This document shows positions 40,943 to 49,561 of a DNA stretch of 64,000 bases, piece after piece. The notes under the pieces were generated by a model. It searched no databases and was not told the DNA's origin. It worked only from the letters and a program-made list of their open reading frames with translations. How positions within the stretch are numbered: the first letter of the stretch is position 1; each line of letters begins with the position of its first letter. The DNA lies in NCBI GenBank assembly GCA_020633235.1, contig JACKEA010000001.1, forward strand, positions 930,001 through 994,000, read 5' to 3'. This DNA is from Polyangiaceae bacterium (GTDB lineage: Bacteria; Myxococcota_A; Polyangia; Polyangiales; Polyangiaceae). The position numbers and the translations under genes are program-made.

Positions 40943-42193
40943 ATGAAGGTGCGTCGGCTCTTGGGTTCCTTGGTGCTCGTGGCGCTCGGCGCCGCGGTGG
41001 GCTGCAGCAGCGATGGCGGCGGAGGTGGAAGCACGCCGGCAGAGACGCCCGGACAGAAGCTGTGTCAGTCCATCAATTCTTACGTGAACAGCTGCAGCTC
41101 CGCGAGCACTTGCGACCAGGCGCTGGTGGCGGATTGCGCTGCCGTGGTGGATCTCTTGAGCGAGCCGTACTTGAACGCCGTCCGGGCCTGCATCGACGGC
41201 GGCGGTTCGCCGGCGAGCTGCATGGCCAGCGCCTTCTCGGGCCTCACGCCTTCGGCGGCGCAGCAGAGCTTCGCCAGCTCCTTCTGCAACGACTGCGCGG
41301 GCGGCTTGATCCCGGGTTGCGAGGGCGTGTTCTTCGATTCGTCGAGCTCGGTTCCGGACGAGCTCAAGGTTGCCGGCGCGCTGGTCTTGCCGATGAGTGA
41401 CAGCCTGGTGAGCGAGCTCGAGACGCAGTGCGCGAAGGCGAACCCGCTGACGTGCACCGCGCAGTTCTCGAGCTGCGTGCAGCAGGTGATCGCCAGCCGT
41501 GCGGTCCCCACGGAAACCGCGAAGTGTCTGATCGACAGTCTGATCAACGGCGACACGAGCGGCGGGGGATGCGGCACGGGCGGCAGTGGTGGCGGCGCGG
41601 GGACCGGCGGCGGCGCGGGGACCGGGGGCTTCGCCGGAACGGGGGGAACCGCGGGCACCGGCGGCTTTGCCGGAACCGGCGGCGGCGCGGGGACCGGGGG
41701 CACTGCCGGAACTGGCGGCACGGCGGGCACCGGGGGCACCGCCGGTACCGGGGGAACTGGGGGCAGCACTGGCTGCTTCGACGCCGGCTACGAGCCAAAC
41801 GAGGACGTCGCCAACGCGTCCTATCTCGGCAGCATGACCGATTGCGACGGCACCGGTCAGTCCATCAGCGCGGGTATCGACGGCGCTGCCGACGTGGACT
41901 GGTACAAGTTCACCGGCACCGACACCTTCGGCTGCGTCGTGGATCCCACCGCAACGGCCACCGGCTCGGTGAACGTGTGCATGTACGCCGAGTGCAACGG
42001 GCTCAGCCTGAGCTGCGATTCCGGCTCACCCTCCACGGAGGGTGGTCTTCAGGGCTGTTGCGACACCGCGACCGGAACGGCAAAGCTATCCATCAACTGC
42101 TCGGGCTCCAGCGACAACGCGACCGTGTACGTGAAGGTCACGGCTCCCAACGTGACGCAGTGCACCCCCTACAGCGTGAGCACGCATTACTGA
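40943..42193 (+). CDS. Lipoprotein with Gly/Thr linker and PPC-like domain
   Basis: The ATG giving MKVRRLLGSLVLVALGAAVGC is chosen for its lipoprotein signal (lipobox VGC, Cys 21). Residues 40-200 are a helical Cys-containing domain; residues 210-275 are a pure G-T-A linker (GTGGxAGTGG repeats), and the C-terminal 140 residues look like a pre-peptidase C-terminal (PPC) domain (DAGYEPNEDVANASYL, DVDWYKFTGTDTFG), commonly found on secreted enzymes. No catalytic domain. Surface protein of unknown role. Confidence 0.7.
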   Translation: MKVRRLLGSLVLVALGAAVGCSSDGGGGGSTPAETPGQKLCQSINSYVNSCSSASTCDQALVADCAAVVDLLSEPYLNAVRACIDGGGSPASCMASAFSGLTPSAAQQSFASSFCNDCAGGLIPGCEGVFFDSSSSVPDELKVAGALVLPMSDSLVSELETQCAKANPLTCTAQFSSCVQQVIASRAVPTETAKCLIDSLINGDTSGGGCGTGGSGGGAGTGGGAGTGGFAGTGGTAGTGGFAGTGGGAGTGGTAGTGGTAGTGGTAGTGGTGGSTGCFDAGYEPNEDVANASYLGSMTDCDGTGQSISAGIDGAADVDWYKFTGTDTFGCVVDPTATATGSVNVCMYAECNGLSLSCDSGSPSTEGGLQGCCDTATGTAKLSINCSGSSDNATVYVKVTAPNVTQCTPYSVSTHY

Positions 42194-42248
42194 TCACGGT
42201 GTGTGCCGCGAAAGTGGCACGCTACCGAGAAAAGCCCTGAAAAAGCGG

Positions 42249-42265
42249 CTGGCATGCCAGGTGCA
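42249..42265 (+). promoter_or_regulatory. Possible sigma-54-type promoter with palindrome
   Basis: TGGCATGCCAGGTGCA matches the sigma-54 consensus (TGGCACG-N4-TTGCA) at all but two defined positions and keeps the GG-N10-GC spacing. It includes the 12-bp palindrome CTGGCATGCCAG. A start 12 bases downstream of GC would leave almost no leader before the ATG at 42278, so the match may be chance. Confidence 0.3.
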
Positions 42266-42277
42266 CAGGCGTTGGGC

Positions 42278-43009
42278 ATGACTTTCCGGACGCTTGGGCC
42301 CATCGCGCTGGTTTCCTTCTTCGCCGTCGCTTGCGGCGGCGTCACCGACGCCGGTCTGCATGGCGGCAGCGGAGGCGCTGCGGGCCAGGGCACGGGAGGC
42401 GGGGCAGGGCAGGGCACGGGAGGCGGCGGGACCGGGGCGACGGCGGGCACGGGCGGGGCCACGGGTGGAACCGGCGGCGGAACCTCTGCCTGTCCAGCGG
42501 CGCTTCCCGTGAATGGCTCGGCGTGCTCGGCGGAAGGGCTGTCCTGCAGCTACGGCGAATGCTGCCCGACCTTCGCCCAGTGCCAGCAGGGCAAGTGGCA
42601 GGTCGCCGCGGCACCCTGCGCGGCACCCATCTGTCCCGATCAGCCGCCCCAGGCGGGCGAGGCTTGCAGCTGCATGGGCGGTCTCTCCTGCGACTACGAG
42701 GTGTGCGAGAACGGCGTGCAGACGAAGAAGCACTTCGACTGCGATGGCAAGAGCTGGCAAGGCTCCGCGGCCTCCAACGGCCAGCCCTGCGCGGGCACCG
42801 CCTGCGGCGAAAAGGTGTGCGCCAGCGGTCAGGTGTGCGTGCAGACGTTTCAGGGCTTCGGCGTGACCTTCGCCTGCGAGGACAACCCCTGCCAGGGACA
42901 GCCGCTGTCGTGCAGCTGCGCCGCCAGCTTGTGCAAGGGCAACGAGCTGGTGTGCGACGGCGTTTTCGCGCCGAACGTCCTCAGCTGTAGCTGTCCCGTG
43001 TGCGCCTGA
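42278..43009 (+). CDS. Cys-rich lipoprotein with Gly linker
   Basis: The start MTFRTLGPIALVSFFAVACGG gives a lipoprotein signal (Cys 19); an ATG 24 bp upstream is possible. After a G-rich linker (residues 25-75) the mature domain has about 24 Cys in recurring C-x(3-6)-C spacings (CSAEGLSCSYGECCPTFAQC, CSCMGGLSCDYEVC, CSCAASLC), suggesting tandem disulfide knots that repeat two to three times. Function unknown. Confidence 0.6.
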   Translation: MTFRTLGPIALVSFFAVACGGVTDAGLHGGSGGAAGQGTGGGAGQGTGGGGTGATAGTGGATGGTGGGTSACPAALPVNGSACSAEGLSCSYGECCPTFAQCQQGKWQVAAAPCAAPICPDQPPQAGEACSCMGGLSCDYEVCENGVQTKKHFDCDGKSWQGSAASNGQPCAGTACGEKVCASGQVCVQTFQGFGVTFACEDNPCQGQPLSCSCAASLCKGNELVCDGVFAPNVLSCSCPVCA

Positions 43010-43021
43010 TACCCTCGCGCG

Positions 43022-43561
43022 ATGACGAGTTTGGAGGTGGGCCTCGCTGGGGCCTTTGCCGACGGCACGCCTGGAAGCTTCTGCCGTGACGACGTGTTGT
43101 TCCACGTGGTGAATGCAGTGGCGGACGGGCTCGGCCTGGACGACTACGAGGTGCACGAGCCGATGCGGGCGGAGTGGCCGCTCTCCTACCCTTTGGAGCA
43201 GGAGAGCGGTGAGCTGGTGATGATGGCGCGCTCCGACGACGTCGGCGGACCGCTGCCGGAGGCGGACGCGACGCGGATCCTCGCGAGGGTGGCGGAGCTC
43301 GGCCCGAGCGCGGAGCTCTCGGGCCCCGTGTCGCTGCTCTTGCCCATGTCTCGCGCGGTCATCGTTCCGGCACCGGCCCTCGCCGGGCACTTCGATTTTT
43401 CGCCCGACCATCCGCTTCAGGGCGCGGCCTATTTCAGCGTGATCGACGTGCTGGAGCTCTTGGAAAAGCTCGTTGCCGCGGACCCCGCGGGGGCGGGGCG
43501 CGTGCTTCCGTTCCTGGAGCTGTGTCGAGAGGAGCGCGTGGCCCTGAGCTTTCGTCAGTAG
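43022..43561 (+). CDS. Hypothetical cytoplasmic protein
   Basis: A 179-residue acidic protein without signal peptide or membrane segment; it follows the Cys-rich lipoprotein by 12 bp. Mixed alpha/beta pattern (FHVVNAVADGLGLDDYEVHEP, SLLLPMSRAVIVPAPAL, AYFSVIDVLELLEKL). No family recognised. Its stop overlaps the end of the convergent small membrane gene by 7 nt. Confidence 0.5.
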   Translation: MTSLEVGLAGAFADGTPGSFCRDDVLFHVVNAVADGLGLDDYEVHEPMRAEWPLSYPLEQESGELVMMARSDDVGGPLPEADATRILARVAELGPSAELSGPVSLLLPMSRAVIVPAPALAGHFDFSPDHPLQGAAYFSVIDVLELLEKLVAADPAGAGRVLPFLELCREERVALSFRQ

Positions 43562-43767
43562 CCGAAGCGCACGGCGGCGACGAGCACGCCCACGAGCACC
43601 GCGAAGATCCCCAGGCTCAAGAGCGCGCTGGACACGAAGTAGGGGTACACCAGCATCAGCGCGCCGGCGGCCAGGTGGGGGACCCGGGCCATGCGTTTCC
43701 CGTACACCACGAGCACGCACCCCACGCACCCGATGAACAGGGCGGACAGCATCAATCTGCGTAGCAC
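43555..43767 (-). CDS. Small membrane protein
   Basis: A 70-residue protein with two hydrophobic helices (residues 5-23 and 34-66) joined by a basic turn (GKRMARVPH), probably spanning the inner membrane twice. A GTG start overlaps the stop of the upstream GH94-like gene by 1 nt (TAGTG), so it is co-transcribed with it. An ATG 15 bp inside is an alternative start. Function unknown. Confidence 0.55.
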   Translation of the reverse strand: MLRRLMLSALFIGCVGCVLVVYGKRMARVPHLAAGALMLVYPYFVSSALLSLGIFAVLVGVLVAAVRFGY

Positions 43768-46700
43768 TAGCGGAGTGTCACGTCGATGCGGCTCACTTCA
43801 CCATTGCGAACTGCACGGGCATGCCGCGCCGGCACCGACTTGCCGTTCACCTTGAAGCTCCGCCCGTTGCGGTAGCTCAGCGTGAAGCCCTTGGGCTTGG
43901 CGCCCGTACGACCGAAGGTGTTCTTGCGCTTCTCGTTCTCGTAGACGACCAGCGTGCGGCCCAAGAATTTGAAAGCGAAGCTGTTCTCCGGAATGGTGAG
44001 CTCCGTCCAGCCGTCTCTGGGATCGAAGTACTCGCGTCGGGTTTCTTCCGTGGTGAAGAGCCAACCTGGTAGGCGCGGCTCCAGGGCCAGCTCCAGCTTG
44101 CCTTGGCGATCCAGCGTGAACGGGGCTTCTCCGGCCACCGCCAGCACCCACATGTGCAGGTACTCGCAGGTGATGCCGGACAGGCGCGGTTGGAAGGCGC
44201 GGCCGTGGAGCCGCGGATCCGCGTAGGCACTGGATACGATGAACGACGCGCCTTCCAGCGTGCTGCGGCCGTACACCGCGGGATCCATGAACGGGATCAG
44301 CGCCCGCTCGGCGTCCTTCCAGAACTCGTCGCACAAGCCGGCGCGCAGCACCTCCAAGAGGTACTTGTATTCCATGTGCAGGTAGATCGATTCGTTCTCG
44401 ATCCAGCCGCGGGGGTAGGCTCCCACCGCACGGCCGAGCTCCGGGGATTCCCCGCGCATGTTCTCGCAGCTCTTGTACATCTTCAGCTTGCGATCGTAGA
44501 GCGGCGAGCGAATCACGGCGTCGTACACGCTCTTGGCCTCGTCTCTGCGGTGCTTCATCCAGTGCACCGCTCCTTCCAGGAACAGCTTGACGGGGCGCTG
44601 CTGGAAGTAGTGCGGTACCACCGTGGGGTGCCCCAGGTGGTTCTTGTCGCCGGTGGGCTCGTAGTCCGTCACGTCGTTCACGAAATAGGTGTATGGAACG
44701 CCGTTCTTGGCCACCACCTTCGCCTTGTTCTTGCCGGTAAAGATGCGGTCCAGCATGTCCCGGGCGGTGCTCAGAAAGGTGCACAGCTCGCGTATGGGAA
44801 CGCGCACCTCGTTGCCGCTCACGCCCAGGCGCGTCCGCTCGCGATATGCCTCCTTGATGCGGTTCGCTTCGTCGTAGTAGCCGAGGCTCGCGTGCTTGGA
44901 GCGCGCGCCGAGGCGGGTCTTCAGCACCGGCTCCAGATCCCGCATGAAGTCCACCAGCTCTTCGAACAGCGGCAGCGCGCGGGTGCGGGCGTTCTTGACC
45001 TTGCCGAGCCATCCGAGCAAGAGGTGCACGGTGCGCGCGAGCTCCAGAGTCTCGCTCAACCCGGAGCCGAACAGCCCCGGAAGGCCGTTCATGGAGTCGT
45101 TCCAGCCGGGCTTGCCGGCTTCCATCTCGATGCCGGTGCCCTCAGGGTCCAGCGTGGCCAGGCGATTGACCACGATGGTGAGCAGCTTGCCGAGCAGCGA
45201 GGTCCGGTAGATCTCTCCCTGCCCGTAGCCGGCGCGCACGGCGTAGCGGTGCTCCGCGCGGGCCGCGATGATGGCCGCCTTCTCCGCGTCGCGCTTCACG
45301 GCTCCGTAGCTCCGGATCTTGCCGCCCACGTTCACCGCGCGCTGGCTGCGCGGCACGATCACGTCCGGATCATCGAAGAACCCGTAGCGTGAGGCGCCGC
45401 ACAGGAGGTCGTCGAGGCGGTCTGGATAGACCATCAGCAGCACCTCGAGCAGATCCACGTTGTAGTGCCAGTGGTCCACCCAGAAACCCTCGTGCAACCC
45501 GCCCACCTCGTTCTCTTCGGAGAACGCCAGCACTTCGTCGAGCGTCGCGGTGCGCCGCTCCGGCTCGAGACCCGTCAAGTCCTCGAGGCGCATCACCAGC
45601 TCTCCCGGCGAATAGCCCTCCTGCATCCAGGAAAGCAGCTCGCTCCGCGCTCGCGCGTCATCCACGCGTTTGTCCGCCCATGCCTCTGCCGCCGCGTGGT
45701 CCGTGATGCGATAGGACAGGCCCAAGACCTCCAGCGGGTTGTAGCCGTCGAGCTGAATCAACCCCAAGAAGGTGCGCAGGTTCACGTCCTCCGTTTCCGG
45801 AAAGAACCACGCGTCGGTGCGTCGGTTCTGGAGCACGCTGCGGTAGTGTCCCGTCCCCTGCGACAGGTAAGTCGGTTCCAACACGAAGAAGTGGTAGTCG
45901 CGTTCGAGGTCACCGTTCTGGCGGGAGTAGACGTACACGGAGCTCTTGCCGCTCTGACACTCGAACGTCTCCGGCATTCCGCCGCGGATGACGTTGTCCA
46001 AGAAGTCCTGCCGGGAGTACGCATCCAGCTCCGGCGAGGACGAGACGGTAAACGCGTGGTCCGCTATCTCCTCGATGATCCGCCGGTTCTCCTCCCGCTT
46101 CTTGTCCAAGAAGCTCGGGTGGCGAGCCTTGGCGATCAGCGCATCCAGGTCCATGTCCCGAGCCGCGTAGCCGAAGACGCTGGCCAGCGTGATTTCTCCG
46201 CCCGGTTCCAGCGTGCGGGTCTCGGCGTGCATCGCCGCTGGCGTCTTGTTCTCCCAGTACTGCGGCTGTGAGAGCACGCCGCGCGCGCCCCCTTGGGCGA
46301 AGCGGGCGGGGTGCTCCACGTTGAAGGGCTCACCGAACAGCACCTCGGGGTCCACGATCAGGCCCTTGGAATCGTCGTGCCCCACGCGCAGGTAGAAGTG
46401 TCCGGCCTCGAGCAGACCCACCTGCTCGCTGTCGTCGGCGGTTTGCTTGAGGCGGTAGATGGCGGCGCCGCCGCGCTCGACGACGCCCATCATTCCTTCG
46501 ATGTGCCGCGGGATGCCCTTGATGCGCGCGCGGTCCAGACCGAACGGCAAGATGCGCACGAGGCCGTCCACGTAGTCCAGACGAACGGACTTCTTCTTGG
46601 TGTTCTTGATGCGAAGCACGCGCACCAGACCGGCGACGCGCAGGTTCGGCAAGCCGAAGTAGCTCACCTCCACGTCCAGCCCGGTGGTCGGGTCGTGCTC

Positions 46701-47057
46701 GAACAGGGTGAGCTCTCCGGGCGCGATGTCCATCGTCTGCTGTACGCGGGCGGAGGCGTCGCGCGAGAACGGCTCGTGTACGCTCTTGTCGCCGACGCGA
46801 AGGAAGGTACGAAACCCTTCGCGGTCGATGCGCATGCACGCTTGGTTGAAGGACTGGAATTCCAGGATCTGCCCGTCTTTGTCGCGCACGCCGAAGGACG
46901 CGATGGCCTGCCCCCGATTCACGTAGAAGCACCACGTGGGGATGCCCCACTTGCCGGCGATGCCTGGGAGGAAGCTCGAGAACGGCTCCGCGTGGTTGTA
47001 GCCTTCCACGCGGAAGTGGCTCGTGTTCGGATCGAGGTGGAGCTTCGGTGCGGCCAT
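43767..47057 (-). CDS. GH94-like glycosyl phosphorylase (cellobiose-phosphorylase type)
   Basis: A 1096-residue protein; MAAPKLHLDPNTSHFRVEGY is the natural N-terminus. The N-terminal beta-sandwich with FNQACMRIDREGF leads into the (alpha/alpha)6 barrel of the COG3459 family. The signature GKPGWNDSMNG corresponds to the DWND motif with the general-acid Asp of cellobiose and chitobiose phosphorylases. FWVDHWHYNVDLLEVLL and ENESIYLHMEYKYLLEVLRAG are conserved helices around the site. Family members cleave beta-linked disaccharides or glucans with phosphate, releasing glucose-1-phosphate. It lacks a signal peptide, so it acts in the cytoplasm. The exact sugar is unknown. Confidence 0.8.
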   Translation of the reverse strand: MAAPKLHLDPNTSHFRVEGYNHAEPFSSFLPGIAGKWGIPTWCFYVNRGQAIASFGVRDKDGQILEFQSFNQACMRIDREGFRTFLRVGDKSVHEPFSRDASARVQQTMDIAPGELTLFEHDPTTGLDVEVSYFGLPNLRVAGLVRVLRIKNTKKKSVRLDYVDGLVRILPFGLDRARIKGIPRHIEGMMGVVERGGAAIYRLKQTADDSEQVGLLEAGHFYLRVGHDDSKGLIVDPEVLFGEPFNVEHPARFAQGGARGVLSQPQYWENKTPAAMHAETRTLEPGGEITLASVFGYAARDMDLDALIAKARHPSFLDKKREENRRIIEEIADHAFTVSSSPELDAYSRQDFLDNVIRGGMPETFECQSGKSSVYVYSRQNGDLERDYHFFVLEPTYLSQGTGHYRSVLQNRRTDAWFFPETEDVNLRTFLGLIQLDGYNPLEVLGLSYRITDHAAAEAWADKRVDDARARSELLSWMQEGYSPGELVMRLEDLTGLEPERRTATLDEVLAFSEENEVGGLHEGFWVDHWHYNVDLLEVLLMVYPDRLDDLLCGASRYGFFDDPDVIVPRSQRAVNVGGKIRSYGAVKRDAEKAAIIAARAEHRYAVRAGYGQGEIYRTSLLGKLLTIVVNRLATLDPEGTGIEMEAGKPGWNDSMNGLPGLFGSGLSETLELARTVHLLLGWLGKVKNARTRALPLFEELVDFMRDLEPVLKTRLGARSKHASLGYYDEANRIKEAYRERTRLGVSGNEVRVPIRELCTFLSTARDMLDRIFTGKNKAKVVAKNGVPYTYFVNDVTDYEPTGDKNHLGHPTVVPHYFQQRPVKLFLEGAVHWMKHRRDEAKSVYDAVIRSPLYDRKLKMYKSCENMRGESPELGRAVGAYPRGWIENESIYLHMEYKYLLEVLRAGLCDEFWKDAERALIPFMDPAVYGRSTLEGASFIVSSAYADPRLHGRAFQPRLSGITCEYLHMWVLAVAGEAPFTLDRQGKLELALEPRLPGWLFTTEETRREYFDPRDGWTELTIPENSFAFKFLGRTLVVYENEKRKNTFGRTGAKPKGFTLSYRNGRSFKVNGKSVPARHARAVRNGEVSRIDVTLR

Positions 47058-47136
47058 CCCCCTGGTTCTAACGTGCCTATCCAGCAAATGGGTAGGTCGT
47101 TCGACGAGGAAACCTCGGTGGCTCTATCATCGCCGG

Positions 47137-47952
47137 ATGTCGGAGTTCGAAGACTTCGTGCCCCAGGTGGACGACCTCTTGCCGCTGTTGGCATCCTTCG
47201 ATCTCGAGCGTCCGAGTCGAGAAGAGCGCGTCATCGCGCTTCTGGTGGTGGGCAAGGGCGTCGCCCGCAAGTCCTGGGTCGATGACGTGGAGGTGAGTGA
47301 GCGGCTGTTTCGCCGCTTGATGAAGAACCAGATGCCCGATGGCGATCTCGCGGCGACGGAAACAAAGACCTTTGCGCTCTTGCACGAGTCCTCCCGCTCC
47401 GCCTCGGTCGGGCGTTGCAGCGAGTGTTGGTACGATCGCGGCCGCGTGCTGTGCCCGGTGTGTGGTGGCAGCGGCCTGATCCCAGTCGGAGACGGTACGA
47501 TTTCGTGCAACTGCGACCGCGGCAAGCTCACCTGCGGCCACTGTGACGGCACCGGCAAGGCGCTGAAGGTGAAGGTCGTGTACTACGAGGACGCGGTCCA
47601 GACGTTCGGTCACGTGTTCGCGCCCGAGCTGGAGGCCCAGTTCCGCGAGCGCGTGCAGAAGTTCCTTCGCGCCCGCGCGTTCTTGCCGGAAGTGTTGCAG
47701 TTCTCTCTCGACGAAGAACTGGACCCTGGGGACGCCTATCGCGGTCGCGTCACCGCCGGCTACCATCGCGGGCACCGCGTGGGGCGCGGCGTCGAGCTCG
47801 CGAAGCAGTACCTCGGTCGCCTCGAGCGCTTGCCGTCGGTTGCTGCGATCTCGCACCGCGCTTGGACCTGGCCCATGCTCAGCATGCGCTGGACTTCGGG
47901 CTACGTCGCCGTCGCCGTGTGCGACGAGGACGGCAAGCCACAGCTTTTGTGA
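47137..47952 (+). CDS. DnaJ-type zinc-finger protein without J domain
   Basis: A 271-residue protein starting MSEFEDFVPQVDDLL. Residues 100-150 hold a DnaJ-like Cys-rich finger with CxxCxGxG units (LCPVCGGSGLIP, TCGHCDGTGKALK) and an extra CSECWYDRGR / SCNCDRG pair. There is no HPD J domain, so it is not a co-chaperone of the usual type but may bind unfolded proteins or thiols through the finger. The C-terminus has an alpha/beta domain without known motif. The gene is divergent from the GH94-like gene and followed by a dispersed repeat. Confidence 0.65.
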   Translation: MSEFEDFVPQVDDLLPLLASFDLERPSREERVIALLVVGKGVARKSWVDDVEVSERLFRRLMKNQMPDGDLAATETKTFALLHESSRSASVGRCSECWYDRGRVLCPVCGGSGLIPVGDGTISCNCDRGKLTCGHCDGTGKALKVKVVYYEDAVQTFGHVFAPELEAQFRERVQKFLRARAFLPEVLQFSLDEELDPGDAYRGRVTAGYHRGHRVGRGVELAKQYLGRLERLPSVAAISHRAWTWPMLSMRWTSGYVAVAVCDEDGKPQLL

Positions 47953-47960
47953 CGCGAGGG

Positions 47961-47987
47961 CATGTGGGTGTCGGTCCGCCGCGGACA
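47961..47987 (+). repeat. Dispersed repeat, copy after zinc-finger gene
   Basis: CATGTGGGTGTCGGTCCGCC plus GCGGA matches copy A at 24 of 25 positions; the right arm continues CACACC with 2 extra bases. It lies 8 bp after the stop of the zinc-finger gene. Confidence 0.7.
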
Positions 47988-48026
47988 CACCCCGGTGAGC
48001 CGGTGCGATTTTGCTAAGCTCGGGGT

Positions 48027-48743
48027 ATGGCGAGGCGAATCGTCGCGGCGCTCGCGCTGGTCGTCGCGATCACGGCGTGCAGCAACTCCGGCTCGGACGA
48101 CGCGGGCGGGAGTCATAGCGTCACGGCCAAGAGCTGCAACGGCGAGGCGACCCACACGGGAGACGCGACCTACTACGACTTCGCTGACGGCTCCGGGAAC
48201 TGCGGCTTCGATCCTACCCCCAACGACCTGATGGTCGGCGCCATGAACCAGACCGACTACGCGGGCTCGAACGCCTGCGGTTCCTGCGCGCATCTGGTCG
48301 GCCCCGAGGGCGAGATCACGATTCGCATCGTGGATCGCTGTCCCGAGTGCAAGCCCGGTGACATCGACTTGAGCCCCGACGCCTTCGCCAAGATCGCGGC
48401 GATCGAAAAGGGTCGCGTGGACATCTCCTGGCGCTACGTTCCGTGCAGCGTCTCCGGGCCGATTCGCTATCGCTTCAAGGAAGGCAGCAACCAGTGGTGG
48501 ACCGCGCTCCAGATCCGGAACCACCGCGCCGCCATCGCAAGCCTCGAGGTGGACAAGGGCAACGGCTTCCAACAGGTGCCGCGAGAGACTTACAATTACT
48601 TCGTGGACGCCTCCGGCATGGGCCCCGGCCCCTACACCTTCCGCGTCACCGACGTGTACGGACACCAGCTGGTGGACACGCAGATCCCCCACAAAGAAGC
48701 GCAAGAAGTCCCGGGCGCCGCTCAGTTTCCTGCGTGTGACTAA
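48027..48743 (+). CDS. Bacterial expansin (EXLX-like) lipoprotein
   Basis: A 238-residue protein with signal MARRIVAALALVVAITACSN (lipobox TAC). The two-domain expansin layout is clear: D1 six-stranded barrel with GDATYYDF and the catalytic-site Asp region DRCPECKPGDIDLSPDAFAKI (the family Asp that is needed for wall loosening lies here), then D2, the cellulose-binding Ig-like domain, with aromatic residues in KEGSNQWWTALQIRNH. Expansins loosen cellulose and plant or bacterial cell wall without hydrolysis. The lipid anchor is unusual, as most expansins are freely secreted. Confidence 0.85.
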   Translation: MARRIVAALALVVAITACSNSGSDDAGGSHSVTAKSCNGEATHTGDATYYDFADGSGNCGFDPTPNDLMVGAMNQTDYAGSNACGSCAHLVGPEGEITIRIVDRCPECKPGDIDLSPDAFAKIAAIEKGRVDISWRYVPCSVSGPIRYRFKEGSNQWWTALQIRNHRAAIASLEVDKGNGFQQVPRETYNYFVDASGMGPGPYTFRVTDVYGHQLVDTQIPHKEAQEVPGAAQFPACD

Positions 48744-49393
48744 CCGGCCAGACGTCGCAGTACGTCGTGCGCCCGCACCAGGCCGAGCACTCGTCCGTCG
48801 TCGCCGCGCACCACGACGTTCGTGGCTCCTTCTTCGCAGAACAGGCTTACCAACGCCGAGAGCGGTGCGTCGCCGCGCACGGTGAAGATCCCGGAGCGCG
48901 CCACGTGGCGCGCGGACAGGGCGGTCATGCGCTCGCCGAAGCGCTGGGCGGTGCGGAGCACGTCGCAGGCCGAGCACAGCGCGAAAGGTTGTGCATCCCT
49001 GTCCACGAGGATGGCGAGGTCGGCGCCTCGGTCCGCGAGCACGTTCGCCAGCTCGGCCAAGGGCACGTCGCCCGACACGACGGGCACGTCCGGGTCCGCC
49101 AGTACGGCGGCCACGGTGTCCCCTTGGACGACCGGCGCCCGACGAGGGACCACCGCTGGTTCAGGCCGAAATCCCCGCGGCCGTCCCAGCGCAAGCAGCG
49201 ACGACAGCGCGCGATCCTCGGCCTGACCCAGGATCAGCTCGGTGTCGCAGGTGGGGCAGTGAAACGCCACCTCGACGTCGTCCACGCCGCGGGCATCGAT
49301 GCCGACGTGGGCGATGCGGATCCGGGGGTGGCGCGCTTCCACCACGCGCTCGGCGCTTTGCCCCCATGTTGCGGAGCTCGTCATTTGCGCCAT
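48740..49393 (-). CDS. CBS-domain pair protein
   Basis: A 217-residue protein with an AGGAG ribosome binding site before MAQMTSSATWGQ. Residues 30-80 hold a short Cys motif (FHCPTCDTEL). Two CBS modules follow: PVVQGDTVAAVLADPDVPVVSGD to ILVDRDAQPFALCSACDVLR and ARHVARSGIFTVRGDAPLSALVSLFCEEGATNVVVRGDDGRVLGLVRAHDVLR. CBS pairs bind adenine nucleotides and regulate partner proteins. With no fused enzyme domain, it is likely a stand-alone sensor. Its stop overlaps that of the convergent expansin gene. Confidence 0.8.
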   Translation of the reverse strand: MAQMTSSATWGQSAERVVEARHPRIRIAHVGIDARGVDDVEVAFHCPTCDTELILGQAEDRALSSLLALGRPRGFRPEPAVVPRRAPVVQGDTVAAVLADPDVPVVSGDVPLAELANVLADRGADLAILVDRDAQPFALCSACDVLRTAQRFGERMTALSARHVARSGIFTVRGDAPLSALVSLFCEEGATNVVVRGDDGRVLGLVRAHDVLRRLAG

Positions 49394-49561
49394 GAGGCTC
49401 TCCTTCTCGGGGAGAACCCGCCGACCGAGCGCGGCATTCCGCCCGCGACCGCGGGAGTCGGGTGCGACCCCGCGCGTCGCACCCACCATCTTGATATTCG
49501 GCAACTATTGCGCCTTCCAGCGACGCTGCACCTGGCCCAATGTGTGCAGAGGTATCGCCTC

